Assembly (NCBI RefSeq): GCF_000428105.1
Contig: NZ_ATZH01000003.1
Coordinates: 1 to 64,000, forward strand
Source of the DNA: Bacteroides pyogenes DSM 20611 = JCM 6294
GTDB lineage: Bacteria > Bacteroidota > Bacteroidia > Bacteroidales > Bacteroidaceae
Direction: 5' to 3'
DNA: 64,000 nt
The position numbers and the translations under genes are program-made. Under the pieces are notes generated by a model. It was given only the letters and a program-made list of their open reading frames with translations, was not told where the DNA came from and searched no databases. Each line of letters begins with the position of its first letter. The first letter of the stretch is position 1. Positions 9,663 to 19,000 of this stretch are shown here, piece by piece.

Positions 9663-9670
9663 CAAAGATA
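9663..9670 (-). promoter_or_regulatory. Likely -7 element of the lipoprotein operon
   Basis: The minus strand reads TATCTTTG at 9670-9663, a full match to TAnnTTTG, 37 bases upstream of the ATG at 9626. No good -33 TTG lies at the right spacing, so the promoter may need an activator. Confidence 0.5.
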
Positions 9671-9858
9671 GGGGCAATCATTCAGAGTATGTGGATAAAA
9701 AAATCCGGGAATACAGTGAAATTATACATTTCTGAAGATTTTTGTTTCATAGGGGAATAACTTCCGGTCGCTCCGATAAGAGTAATGATAGCCCGTCCTT
9801 ATGGCTAAGCGGTAAGCTTGCGCGATATGCAAAATTGTTCGACCGCATTTTCAGGCAA

Positions 9859-12800
9859 TTACTTCAGCAGTTCTGCCCACTCTTCGTTGGTCAGTTCGGG
9901 CAGGGTGCCGCTATCGGTAATGAAAGTCTCCGCCAGTTTTCGTTTGCTTTCTTGCAGATGAAGAATTTTCTCTTCAATGCTGCCCTGTGTGATGAACCGG
10001 TAAGCGATGACCTGTTTCTCCTGCCCGATGCGGTGGGCGCGGGCAATGGCTTGCGACTCTGCGGCGGGGTTCCACCACGGGTCGATGATAAAGACATAAT
10101 CGGCTTGTGTGAGGTTGAGACCTACTCCTCCGGCTTTCAACGAGATAAGGAAAGCCTGCACATCTTCTTGTTCGGTGAAATGGGCTATTTCTTTCGGTCG
10201 GTCGTTTGTCGCTCCTGTCAGTAAGGCATACTTCCATCCTCGCTCGCGAAACACATCGGCAAGTATCTCCAGGTGGCTGACAAACGAGGAGAAGATCAAC
10301 ACCTTATGTCCTTCGCTTCTCAACGTGCCGAAAGTGTCGATGATTTGTTCCGCCTTTCCCGAATATCCGTTGAATCCGGGGATGATGAGCCGCGGATGGC
10401 AAGCCAACTGTCGCAGGCGTAGGATGCCGTTCAGTATGCTGAACGTGTGTGTCCTCCCCGTCGCATGCGGTTGTTGAAGCAGTATGTTCCGCAGACTGTT
10501 CTTTTCCTGTTCGTAATATTCTTTCTGCTTCTCGCTCATGTCGCAATAGATGGTTTCTTCGGTGAGCGCAGGCAGCTCAGGCGCTACTTCGCGTTTGCTG
10601 CGGCGGAGAATAAAGGGAGCAATGAGTTGTTGCAGCCTGGCTTCCATGAGACGGTTCCCTTGCTTGACGGGAGCGATGAACCGCTTCTGGAAAACGCTTT
10701 CTTCTCCGAGTAGGTCGGGTTGTAGAAAGCGGAATTGAGCCCATAGGTCTTTGAGGGAGTTTTCAATCGGCGTACCCGTCAGTACCAGACGGTGCTTGCA
10801 TTCCAGCCGGATGGCCGCCTGGAAAGTGAGCGAATCGCTGTTCTTGATGTGCTGGCTTTCGTCGAGCACTACGTACTCGAAGCAATACGAACAGAGCAGG
10901 TCGATGTTGTTCCGCATCATTCCATAGGTTGTGAGAACGAGCTGGTAGCGTCCGAAGAACCGTTCGGGATGTTTGCGGGAGATGACGGTCGATCCGTTGT
11001 ATTCGCCTACGGAAAGTCTTGTGAAGCGTTTGGCTTCCCTCCGCCAATTGTGTAGTAAGGAGGTAGGTACGACGACCAGCGTGGCAGGTTTTCGGGCAGT
11101 CTTCCTTTGCCGAGGGGAATAGTCAGCCTTTGGTGATTCCTTTTCTCTGATTTCTTGAGCGGCGGGAAGCCAATCTTCCTCCGTGTCGAAAGAAAACAGT
11201 AGAAACTGCCCGTTTTCATCCGCTTCCGGCACTTTGACCGGCTCGACGGGTGGCGCGCACATCTCTGCCGTATCGCTTTCCGCCTGGGTGGAGGGCTGAT
11301 AGATGTATTGGAGCAGAGCCAATGTCTGTAAAGTTTTCCCCAGGCCCATATCATCTGCCAGACAACCGCCGAATCCCTGTTCGTACAGATGCACCAGCCA
11401 CGAAAAGCCTTTCTGCTGATACGGACGGAGCCGTGCGTCGAGTGATGCGGGGGCAGGTATTTCTTCAAGCTGTCTGAGCACGGGCGCTTGTCTCGTTCCT
11501 TCGCTTTCCAATGCCGATTGCACAACACCTGCGAACGAACGCTTCAGGCGGATTCCCGTTTCGGTCTGTATCCCCATCTCCAGCGCATTCGCGTATTTGC
11601 TGAACCACTCTTCCGGTAGAAGGATGATGCGCCCGTCGGGTAGAAGAAACTCTCTCTTTTCCTCGAGGATATGCTTCCGGAAGCGTGAAAAGGGGAGGCG
11701 AATATCTCCTATTACTACGGTAATGCGCAGCTCGAACCAGTCGGGAGTGTCGTCGACTCCCTGCTCGATGCGTATCTCATCGAGGCAATAAGGGCTTTTA
11801 CCCATATTGCCCGCCAAGCGAAAATGATTTTGCAGCAATTCCCGGTGGTTGCGGATCCATTCTTCCGCAGACTTTTCGAGAGCATCGGGCGACAGCCTGA
11901 AATGGGCTTCGCTGATACGTTGCAGTCCGGCATCGGCGAGCTGCTCCTGAAGCCACGCTTCTTTCGCTTCGTCTCGGCGAAAAAACACGATTTCATCGCT
12001 ACTCTTTCTTCGTACGATCTTTTTCAGTCCGGCGTCGCTTCCGGGAAGGAAAGTTTCCTCGCCGTAGTGAAAGCTCAAATGCAAAAGAGGCTCCTCGTAT
12101 ACGGTTTCTTCCACAGTCAGCCGCGCTTCGCAGTCGCACGGCTCTTCCGTGAACTTCAGCCCTTCGACTTCTATCTCGTGGTAGCGTGCCGTCGGGATAA
12201 GGATGTTTTGTATATATTTATCCGCTTGGGTCGCCTCGGCGCAGATTGTCTCTTTCTTGGTGAAAGGCAGCAACCGCGCGCTCTCGATATGAGGAAAAAA
12301 ATACAGTTCCATGCCCAGCAGCAGTGAAGCGGGAGAGGATGTGAGTACCACAGCCGGTTTCTGTTCGCGTATGGAGACAGCCTTTCCCTCGTAGATGCAC
12401 TGAAGCCGGTAGCAGAATACGGCTTCGTCCAGATGGAAGCAGAATCGGATTTCAACATCTTCCGGGTGTATGCGGTAGAGATGATGCGCGTACAACTGCT
12501 TGCTGCCCGAAAGCTTTTGATAGAGCGGTATGTCCGACCGGCGTATGAGCGCCAGCATTTCCTGCAACTTTTTCTCGATAAACGGACGGATGGAGCGCCT
12601 GACCTTTTCCGGTTCGCCGGAGAGTTTGCGAAGGAAGCGGGAAACTGTTTTCTCCCGCGAGTAGACCTCCATCAGGTACTTCTCTGTATAGTGCGAAGCG
12701 ATGGTGATGGCTTGCCGCTCGATCCCGCTCATGCGGGACATGGCTTCGGCAGAGGCATGAAAGGCCTGTTCGAGAAGGAGAACCGTTCCGTCGGCTCTTT

Positions 12801-12897
12801 TTTCGGAAGTATACGGAATCAGCAGCAGACCGAACACAGGGTGCTCTGTAAGAACGATTACGAGTTGTTCGGTAGGTGCGTATTCTTTCATTCTCAT
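9859..12897 (-). CDS. SNF2-family DNA helicase/ATPase
   Basis: A 1012-residue cytoplasmic SWI2/SNF2-type ATPase that should translocate on double-stranded DNA. The C-terminal half holds the engine: Walker A DDMGLGKT near residue 515, a large inserted charged segment, motif II DESQ near 677 (in place of DEAH), LTGTPIENSLKDLW, and the helicase C domain with GGVGLNLTQADYVF and AIARAHRIGQ near 930-950. The N-terminal 480 residues have no catalytic motif and probably bind the target. It is a single gene with its own promoter. Homologues are common in Bacteroides chromosomes. There is no methylase or nuclease neighbour that would suggest phage defence. Confidence 0.9.
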   Translation of the reverse strand: MRMKEYAPTEQLVIVLTEHPVFGLLLIPYTSEKRADGTVLLLEQAFHASAEAMSRMSGIERQAITIASHYTEKYLMEVYSREKTVSRFLRKLSGEPEKVRRSIRPFIEKKLQEMLALIRRSDIPLYQKLSGSKQLYAHHLYRIHPEDVEIRFCFHLDEAVFCYRLQCIYEGKAVSIREQKPAVVLTSSPASLLLGMELYFFPHIESARLLPFTKKETICAEATQADKYIQNILIPTARYHEIEVEGLKFTEEPCDCEARLTVEETVYEEPLLHLSFHYGEETFLPGSDAGLKKIVRRKSSDEIVFFRRDEAKEAWLQEQLADAGLQRISEAHFRLSPDALEKSAEEWIRNHRELLQNHFRLAGNMGKSPYCLDEIRIEQGVDDTPDWFELRITVVIGDIRLPFSRFRKHILEEKREFLLPDGRIILLPEEWFSKYANALEMGIQTETGIRLKRSFAGVVQSALESEGTRQAPVLRQLEEIPAPASLDARLRPYQQKGFSWLVHLYEQGFGGCLADDMGLGKTLQTLALLQYIYQPSTQAESDTAEMCAPPVEPVKVPEADENGQFLLFSFDTEEDWLPAAQEIREKESPKADYSPRQRKTARKPATLVVVPTSLLHNWRREAKRFTRLSVGEYNGSTVISRKHPERFFGRYQLVLTTYGMMRNNIDLLCSYCFEYVVLDESQHIKNSDSLTFQAAIRLECKHRLVLTGTPIENSLKDLWAQFRFLQPDLLGEESVFQKRFIAPVKQGNRLMEARLQQLIAPFILRRSKREVAPELPALTEETIYCDMSEKQKEYYEQEKNSLRNILLQQPHATGRTHTFSILNGILRLRQLACHPRLIIPGFNGYSGKAEQIIDTFGTLRSEGHKVLIFSSFVSHLEILADVFRERGWKYALLTGATNDRPKEIAHFTEQEDVQAFLISLKAGGVGLNLTQADYVFIIDPWWNPAAESQAIARAHRIGQEKQVIAYRFITQGSIEEKILHLQESKRKLAETFITDSGTLPELTNEEWAELLK

Positions 12898-12911
12898 TTT
12901 TCTTTAATCTG

Positions 12912-12919
12912 CAAACTTA
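12912..12919 (-). promoter_or_regulatory. Likely -7 element of the SNF2-family gene
   Basis: The minus strand reads TAAGTTTG at 12919-12912, matching TAnnTTTG. It is 14 bases upstream of the ATG at 12897, so the leader would be very short. No clear -33 element. Confidence 0.45.
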
Positions 12920-12997
12920 AATAAAAATATTGATTCATATCCTTTCTTTAGCGTGAAAATCACAGCTTCTGCAGAAAGTTCACATCGGAAAAATACG

Positions 12998-13005
12998 TAA
13001 TTTTG
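12998..13005 (+). promoter_or_regulatory. Likely -7 element of the mnmA-like gene
   Basis: TAATTTTG matches TAnnTTTG and ends four bases before the first of two adjacent ATG codons (13010 and 13013). If used, transcription would begin almost on the start codon, giving a leaderless or nearly leaderless mRNA. The -33 region is weak. Confidence 0.45.
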
Positions 13006-13009
13006 CGGC

Positions 13010-14077
13010 ATGATGGAAGAGAACAAACGCGTATTATTGGGAATGAGCGGGGGTACGGACAGTTCCGTTGCCGCCTTGCGTCTGCTTGAAGCCGGTTACG
13101 AGGTAACCGGAGTCACCTTTCGTTTCTACGAGATGGACAGCTCCACCGCCTCTTCGGACGATGCGCGCGAATTGTCGGAGAAGCTGGGAATCGCTCATAT
13201 CACGTATGATGCCCGCACGCTGTTTCGCGAACAGATTATGGAGTACTTCGTGCGGGAGTATATGGCGGGGCGCACGCCTGTCCCCTGCACGCTGTGCAAC
13301 AACTTCCTGAAATGGCCGTTGCTTGCCCGCATAGCCGATGAAATGGGAGTGTATCATATTGCTACGGGACATTATGCGCGTAAGGTGAAAATGGATGACA
13401 CCTATTATATTACATACGCCGCCGATGGCGATAAAGACCAGACTTTCTTTTTGTGGGGGCTTCCGCAGGAAATTCTCCGGAGAATGCTTCTGCCGATGGG
13501 CGACATAACCAAGGCAGAGGCGCGCGCTCAGGCGGCGGACAAAGGATTCCATGAAGTCTCGGTGAAAAAGGATAGCCTGAGCGTTTGCTTTTGCCCGATG
13601 GATTACCGGAGTTTTCTGAAAAGGTGGTTTGCCGATAAGGGGCAGTCGTTTGCCGAAGTTGTGGGGAGAGGGAAATTCATCGATGAAAACGGCGATTTTA
13701 TCGGTTGGCACGAGGGGTATCCTTTCTATACCGTCGGGCAGCGGCGGGGATTGGGTATTCATCTTAATCGTGCCGTGTTTGTGAAAGAGATCGTTCCGCT
13801 AAAGAATGAAGTGATGCTTGCCCCGTTGCAGTTGCTGGAAAAAACGGAAATGTTGCTCAAAGACTGGAACATGGTCTGTGCAGACCGCCTGTTGGGGCAC
13901 GACGATGTGATAGTAAAAATCCGCTACCGGAAGCAAGAAAATCATTGCACGGTGGCGGTGACTCCCGACAATCTGCTGCATGTGCAGTTGCACGAACCGC
14001 TGGCTGCCATTGCTCCGGGGCAGGCGGCAGCATTCTACAAAGACGGTTTGCTGTTGGGAGGAGGCATTATCGTATAG
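13010..14077 (+). CDS. mnmA: tRNA-specific 2-thiouridylase, MnmA family
   Basis: A 355-residue PP-loop ATPase expected to place sulfur at C2 of U34 in the tRNAs for Lys, Glu and Gln. The P-loop is MSGGTDSS (residues 12-19). The cysteines are C93 and C96 ([11 protein letters not shown]) and C193/C195 (VCFCPMDYR). C96 and C193 correspond to the two catalytic cysteines of E. coli MnmA. The GQRRGLGI motif of the central domain is present. The extra C93 makes a CxxC-plus-distal-Cys pattern like the iron-sulfur type described for Thermus thermophilus. Bacteroides species often have more than one MnmA paralogue, so this may be one of several. Confidence 0.88.
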   Translation: MMEENKRVLLGMSGGTDSSVAALRLLEAGYEVTGVTFRFYEMDSSTASSDDARELSEKLGIAHITYDARTLFREQIMEYFVREYMAGRTPVPCTLCNNFLKWPLLARIADEMGVYHIATGHYARKVKMDDTYYITYAADGDKDQTFFLWGLPQEILRRMLLPMGDITKAEARAQAADKGFHEVSVKKDSLSVCFCPMDYRSFLKRWFADKGQSFAEVVGRGKFIDENGDFIGWHEGYPFYTVGQRRGLGIHLNRAVFVKEIVPLKNEVMLAPLQLLEKTEMLLKDWNMVCADRLLGHDDVIVKIRYRKQENHCTVAVTPDNLLHVQLHEPLAAIAPGQAAAFYKDGLLLGGGIIV

Positions 14078-14135
14078 GTTTCCTTGGAGGTTCGTTTCCA
14101 GCTTTTCCACGTTCGTTTTTTACCCCCTTCCATTT

Positions 14136-14250
14136 CTATATATATTCACCATGGTGAGTATATATGCCCAGCGTGGTAGCCATATATATCCACCATACAT
14201 GACCATATATATTCACCATACATGACTATATATGCCCACCATGCTGCCTG
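14136..14250 (+). repeat. Five imperfect 22-24 base tandem repeats, AT-rich
   Basis: Five adjoining units start at 14136, 14159, 14181, 14204 and 14227. The best-conserved pair (14181-14203 and 14204-14226) differs at one position. The common core is TATATAT, one or two variable bases, CACCAT. The first unit also contains the palindrome CACCATGGTG. The rest of the 371-base gap from 14078 to 14448 holds no gene that I can support, only AT-rich sequence. The same core recurs at 15881-15920. Confidence 0.8.
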
Positions 14251-14448
14251 TGATTGCCTGATTTTGGTTCACTATATTTATCTTATGCCTGATAATTAGG
14301 TTGTTCATGAGTTAATGATATCATAGGAAAAGACTGGATGAATAAAAAAGACAAAAAAACACTCCGGAAAGTTTAGCTGTTTCTGTTTTTATTTGTATTT
14401 TGGCAACGTTAAATAACACTTTTATGTTTAACTAATTAGATAAACTTG

Positions 14449-14580
14449 ATGAAAAATTTTCAATTAAATGTGACGGGTTTGGAACCCTTAGAAGAAGGAG
14501 AAGCTAAATCTGTGAATAGAGAAGTATCACCAGTCATTATGGGATTGGTCGTAGGACTTATAGTTTTCTTTCGTAAATAA
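14449..14580 (+). CDS. Small hydrophobic peptide with a leader-like N-terminus (bacteriocin-like)
   Basis: A 43-residue open frame. The first 23 residues (LNVTGLEPLEEGEAKSVN) resemble the amphipathic leaders of Bacteroidales secreted peptides (spaced Leu residues and an acidic motif near the cleavage site), but the usual Gly-Gly is replaced by N-R. The C-terminus PVIMGLVVGLIVFFRK is a single short membrane segment. It is the first of three tiny genes before a CPBP membrane protein and a decayed C39 leader peptidase. That context supports a real gene and a peptide-toxin or pheromone role, which remains inferred. No homologue is recognised. Confidence 0.5.
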   Translation: MKNFQLNVTGLEPLEEGEAKSVNREVSPVIMGLVVGLIVFFRK

Positions 14581-14609
14581 TTTCGGAGATATTAGAAAAG
14601 GAATTAGTG

Positions 14610-14774
14610 ATGGCTACGCAGGAAGGAAACCAAAACACTAAGGGCGGAAGAAAAAAAACGACATCTTTCATCTCTTTTTTGATCGCTGTAGTCGTAGGAC
14701 TTTTGGCCTATGTGATAATTACTGATGGTCCTGATATTGTTCGAGGAATCATTGGTGTTTTCTCTAAGAAATAG
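14610..14774 (+). CDS. Small single-TM peptide of the peptide locus
   Basis: A 54-residue open frame with an AGGA motif nine bases upstream. The N-terminus is polar and basic (GGRKKTTS), followed by a membrane segment (SFISFLIAVVVGLLAYVII) and an amphipathic basic end (RGIIGVFSKK). The segment VVGL is shared with the preceding peptide, suggesting a two-component pair or a peptide and its immunity partner. A Gly-Gly at residues 12-13 sits in a basic, not leader-like, context. It lies 29 bases after the first small gene and 54 before the third. Function unknown. Confidence 0.45.
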   Translation: MATQEGNQNTKGGRKKTTSFISFLIAVVVGLLAYVIITDGPDIVRGIIGVFSKK

Positions 14775-14828
14775 AATTAAAGATAAAGAAGAAAATGCTT
14801 TACGGTGAGATTAAAAGTAAAGAATATT

Positions 14829-14948
14829 ATGGCAAAATTAGATTTATCTGAAATTCCCAGGATGAAAGGTATTGAAGAATTCACTTTCAATGAAGTTGTT
14901 GAATGTAATGGAGGTGAATCTCTGTGGTATTGGGTTACATATAGATAA
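14829..14948 (+). CDS. Double-glycine leader peptide precursor (putative)
   Basis: A 39-residue precursor. Residues 1-29 look like a double-glycine leader: L-x-L near the start, then EEFTFNEVVECNGG, with G28-G29 as the cleavage site. The predicted product is the 10-residue aromatic peptide ESLWYWVTYR. C39 peptidases cut after such Gly-Gly sites, and a broken C39 gene lies 520 bases downstream, which supports the reading. The predicted product is very short and holds no cysteine, so a signalling peptide is as likely as a bacteriocin. The exporter in this locus is not functional, so secretion would need one elsewhere. Confidence 0.5.
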   Translation: MAKLDLSEIPRMKGIEEFTFNEVVECNGGESLWYWVTYR

Positions 14949-14990
14949 TAGCGTCATTTACAAGTGTTACTTGTAGGAAACATCCTATGT

Positions 14991-15473
14991 ATGAATAAGA
15001 TTTTTAAATGGCTGGCTGATGCACCAGTAGCATTATTTGTATGCATTTTTTGGTTTATCGGGTGCCTATGGAATGTTTTTTTTGATGCATTAGTTAGGAT
15101 TAGCGGTATACAGCTATCTTCGCAATATAACTTTGAGGCCCCTCAAAGTATCTACGATTATACAATCGTAATCCTCGTAGCACCGCTGATTGAAACGGCG
15201 CTTTTTCAAGCTCTCCCGTATCATTTATTGAGTAAGATTCATTTTCTGCAGAAACGATTATGGCTTATTATTGCTATTTCCGGTCTTTTTTTTGCGCTAC
15301 AACATTTTTACTCAATAGTGTATATTATGTTTGCCTTTATACCAGGTATTCTCCTTGTTGCCGGCTATCATTTACGTCAAGGTAACCATCCTTTTATTTC
15401 TATATTTGCGGTTCATTTTTCAATAAATGCCACGCCTCTTCTTTATGAATTTCTTTTTTCTGGAATTAAATGA
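14991..15473 (+). CDS. CPBP-family intramembrane protease-like protein, possible immunity
   Basis: A 160-residue membrane protein with about four to five TM segments. It shows the three CPBP (Abi/CAAX protease) motifs in reduced form: LIETALFQ in place of EExxxR, FALQHF, and HFSIN. The first glutamate and both histidines are kept, while the second glutamate and the arginine are changed, so proteolytic activity is uncertain. CPBP proteins next to bacteriocin genes often give self-immunity. The ATG at 14991 is chosen because it begins the first hydrophobic segment; an upstream TTG is unlikely. Its stop overlaps the next start as ATGA, indicating coupled translation with the former C39 exporter gene. 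Confidence 0.72.
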   Translation: MNKIFKWLADAPVALFVCIFWFIGCLWNVFFDALVRISGIQLSSQYNFEAPQSIYDYTIVILVAPLIETALFQALPYHLLSKIHFLQKRLWLIIAISGLFFALQHFYSIVYIMFAFIPGILLVAGYHLRQGNHPFISIFAVHFSINATPLLYEFLFSGIK

Positions 15474-15807
15474 GTACAATCGAGATAAAGCAACATGACA
15501 TAACAGATTGTGACGCAGCATGCCTTACTTCTATTGCTGCTTACTATGGGTTGACAATGCCTGTTGCTTGAATAAGGCAAATGGCTTCAACAGATAGAAA
15601 AGGAACAACTGTTGTGGGGGGGTGATCACTTCTGCTGAAAAAACTCGGTTCATGACTAAAACATGTAAGTCATTGAAGCAAGATGGCTCAACAGAAATGG
15701 CACCTTTCCATAAGATACCTTTACCCTCTATTGTACATACTATTATAGCAAGCCTTAGAAGCATGCATAGGTGTGCTGACTTGTTTCGCTTGTCGTCTGT
15801 GAGTACA
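15470..15807 (+). pseudogene. Decayed C39 peptidase domain of a peptide-processing ABC exporter
   Basis: The start (ATG 15470) reads IKQHDITDCDAACLTSIAAYYG, a good match to the catalytic cysteine region of C39 bacteriocin-processing peptidases (the D-C-x-A-C-L motif). A TGA at 15569 replaces the conserved Arg codon in A-R-I-R-Q. The frame then continues as IRQMASTDRKGTTVVGG to a second TGA. A shift of frame recovers ITSAEK and then KIPLPSIVHTI, the family's I-P-L-P-A-I-A-H region. The frame is degraded after about 15760. The TM and ATPase domains of the exporter are absent; the next gene starts at 16041. The locus has therefore lost its dedicated secretion protein. Confidence 0.82.
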
Positions 15808-15880
15808 TAGACCAAACCGTCATATCTCTTGCCTCAGTATTCGGTCTTGACCTCTTCTACCTTTTTCAGGCAAAGACAGA

Positions 15881-15920
15881 GTATATATACACCGTGCCGG
15901 GTATATATGGCTGCTGTAAG
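15881..15920 (+). repeat. Two further copies of the AT-rich repeat core
   Basis: GTATATATACACCGTGCCGG (15881-15900) is followed directly by GTATATATGGCTGCTG. These have the TATATA-x-CACC core of the array at 14136-14250, in the same orientation, so the repeat family brackets the peptide locus. Confidence 0.55.
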
Positions 15921-15960
15921 CGAGCGCACATTTGTTTGTGAAGATGAGTCCGTAAATAAA

Positions 15961-15978
15961 TATTTTTGTGTAAGTTTG
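15961..15978 (+). promoter_or_regulatory. Two overlapping candidate -7 elements
   Basis: TATTTTTG (15961-15968) and TAAGTTTG (15971-15978) each match TAnnTTTG, upstream of the gene starting at 16041. TTTG copies at 15931-15938 are at a slightly long spacing from the first. Confidence 0.4.
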
Positions 15979-16040
15979 TCATATCGTTGCAAGCGATTGT
16001 AAAGAACCGGTTTAAAAATAATAGTCATAAAGTATCCCGC

Positions 16041-19000
16041 ATGAGAACAAATATATCGTACGTCATTATCTTCCTTGTATGCGTTTTCGTAACTGCGAGT
16101 TGTGAAAAGGTTGAAAAGATAAACACGCTGGGCGAAACGGAATACTGCTTCGACGAGCGGCTGTCTTCTTTGTCGTCCGGAGCCGACAGTATAGTCTGGG
16201 TGGGCGGTGAAACGGGCGCTCTCTGGCGTTTGAGAGGCGATGAACGCCGCGTTTACGATATCGGAGAAGATCGTATCTATAAGGTTGTATCTGAAAAAAA
16301 CGACTCACGCAAAGAGATCTGCTGGATAGGAGTAAGAAACTCCGGCTTGCAGAAATGGGAGATGGATGAGCACGGGGGGCGGAATCTGAAGACCTATTTT
16401 ATTCCTCAGAAGAAAAACAGATATTCGCCTTATGACATAGCTTTGATACGCGATTCGGTTTATGTGGCTACCAGCCAGGGGCTCTACGTTCTTTCACCGA
16501 AAGCCTCTCCGGATTCGCTTCGCCTGCTTTACCCCTCTCAGGACGTTTGGGACAGTTTGTATAACAAGTCTTTCGTAGTCAATAATCTGTGTCCCTATAA
16601 AGACAGCATTTTGTTTGCTTCCACTGAGCAGGGAGTTTTTCTGTTCGATATGGTACGCCACGCCGGGCGTGTGATTCATCCGGGCCGTTTCGTCGACCAC
16701 GTGTCTGTCTGCAACGATACCCTCTTCGTCTTGTCCGATAACACACTCTTTCTGAACCGTACCGATGGCGGATTGTTGAAAGAAATACAACTGGAGTTTG
16801 CTCCCAAGCTCTGCTATCGGGCAGGAGGCGTCTACTATCTGGCAGGTACCGATAATCTGCTGCTGAGCGATGACCTCGAGAAGTTCGTTCTTATTCCGCT
16901 GCGCAGGAAAATTCCTGCCGGATGCCGGAATGTGGTAATGCCCGATCCTAACAAAGATTTTACCTTGCTGCTTACCGAACGCGCTCTTTGGAGGGTTCCT
17001 CATCATCTGGGCATTTTTAATGGAGATATTTCCGTGAAAGCGGCGTGTATGGAAGCCGACTTTCTCTATTACCTGACTTCCGGCAACGAGCTATACCGTC
17101 AGCGGAAAGGTGAATTTTCGGCATCGCAGATTTGTTCTTTTCCGAAAGAGAAACAGATCGTCTGGATGGACATGTCCGGGAATCGGCTTTATTATCGCAA
17201 CACCCGCCAGGAGGTGAAGCGGCTCAAAGTCTCCGGAAACCTGATGGAGAACCGTCTGTTTCATTCGCCGGCTACGGTGTATCGCTCCAAAGACAAGATA
17301 ACCGCCTCTTGGCTCAAGAAAAAGAAAGACGGCGACGAACTTCTCTTGGGAGTGCAGGACGGTCTGGTGATTGTCGGTGAGGACGGCGAGGCAGATACTG
17401 TTTCCGTTTTTAAAGACCGCTACGTGACTTCTTTCTTTGCTCCCAGGCATTCCGGCCTCTTATACTTGTCGACACTGAACGACGGCATATTTTATGTAAG
17501 TCCGGATACGGCATTCAAGCCGGTTCCCGGTACGGAAAAAAACTCGTTTATCAGAGACCTGATCGCTACCGAAGGTTATCGCTCCGCTCTTATTACTCTG
17601 ACCAATCATCATATTCTTTCGCAAAACCCTGATGATACCCTCCGGGTGAGGGGGTATAACAGATTGCTGTATGCCAACGATACGTTGTTCTACGCATTAC
17701 CCGAATTCGGAATCCGGAAATTTTCCATCAGCGGCGGGCGTATTTGCGACAAGGGGAAATATTATACCGATATACGCTTTAATCCCGCTGCTGCTTTTGT
17801 TTCTAACGGATGGCTCTGTCTCGGTTCGGATCTCGGTGTGCTTACCATCGGAATCGATCGCGAAGATATCCCCCGGTGGGTGGCGTTCGCTCCCGGAAGC
17901 ACTTTCAACTTGCGTTTTGTTGTCATTACAGCCATACTTGTTTTGGGTATTATCGCTTTGGCTGTGGGCGGTTACTTTCGGCGCAGGAGCAGTACGAAAA
18001 AGCAGATACTGCGGCGGGTGGAAGCTTTGAAGGCGCGGGTGGACGATCTGGAGTTGCTCTACGACTTGTCCGACCAAGCGTCGCGCGAGGAGGTGGCTTG
18101 CCTGAGGGCCGAGATTGAAACGATAGACCCCGACGCGCCTGAACGCAAGAAAACGTATGCGCTTATTACGCGGCTCACGAACGATATTATCAACCGGAAC
18201 CGCGAGGCTACATTGTGCCTGCTGAAAAAACTGAAAGAGCAAGCCGGATGGATAGCGGGTACGGAGGCTTTCGACAAGCCATTCATGCTCGCAGAGGCGG
18301 CCGAAGCCGAGAAATCGAACAATATCGAGCGGATAAAAAGTGCTGTAACCGGTAATGAGCAGTGGATGAATCTGCTTACCGGCTTGGAACGTGAATCCGC
18401 ACGCTATGCCGAAGATATGGAAGGCTGTCTGGAATTGGAAGGCGTAAATAAGGGTTTGAGGAATGAGTTCCTTCTTCTAAAAGAGAAGACGGCGCAAATG
18501 CCCCTTGATAAAGTAAATGACGAATTCCTTAAATTGAAGCGCGCTTACGGGCATGTTTTCTCCGGCGACGCACTGGCGCTTATTCTCCGGTATGTGGAGC
18601 AGATGCGTTGCCGCTTGGATGAGATCGCACAACCCGATAAAGTATCCGAAGGGTTGGGCGTCCGGATCGATGAAGCACTTTTGTGTACCCGCCGCGATGA
18701 GCGCATCCGCTTGCTGCGATTGCTGAAGCAGGCGGACGACAGGCTTTCTCTGCTGGAGATCAAAGAGGAAATAGCGGCGGGCATCGGTGAATACCGGCAT
18801 ATAAGAGAGGGAATAATTGCCGCGAACGAGCGGTTGGTGAATAAGAAGTTCGACAAGGAACTGGAAGTGGAGATAGCTTCCGGCGCGAAAGAAGTGGTAA
18901 GGCGGGTGGACCGTCTCATCATGTCCATGTACGAAGTGTTGAGCGTTACAGACCCTGTGCTCCTGAATGATATACTCCGGTTCTCCAGTTACGACCATCA

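Noticed and set aside
9859-12897. SNF2-type gene as part of a phage-defence island
   Set aside because: No nuclease, methylase or other defence gene adjoins it; the neighbours are housekeeping or surface genes.
14136-14250. Origin-type iterons
   Set aside because: No replication gene is near and the units vary in length and sequence.
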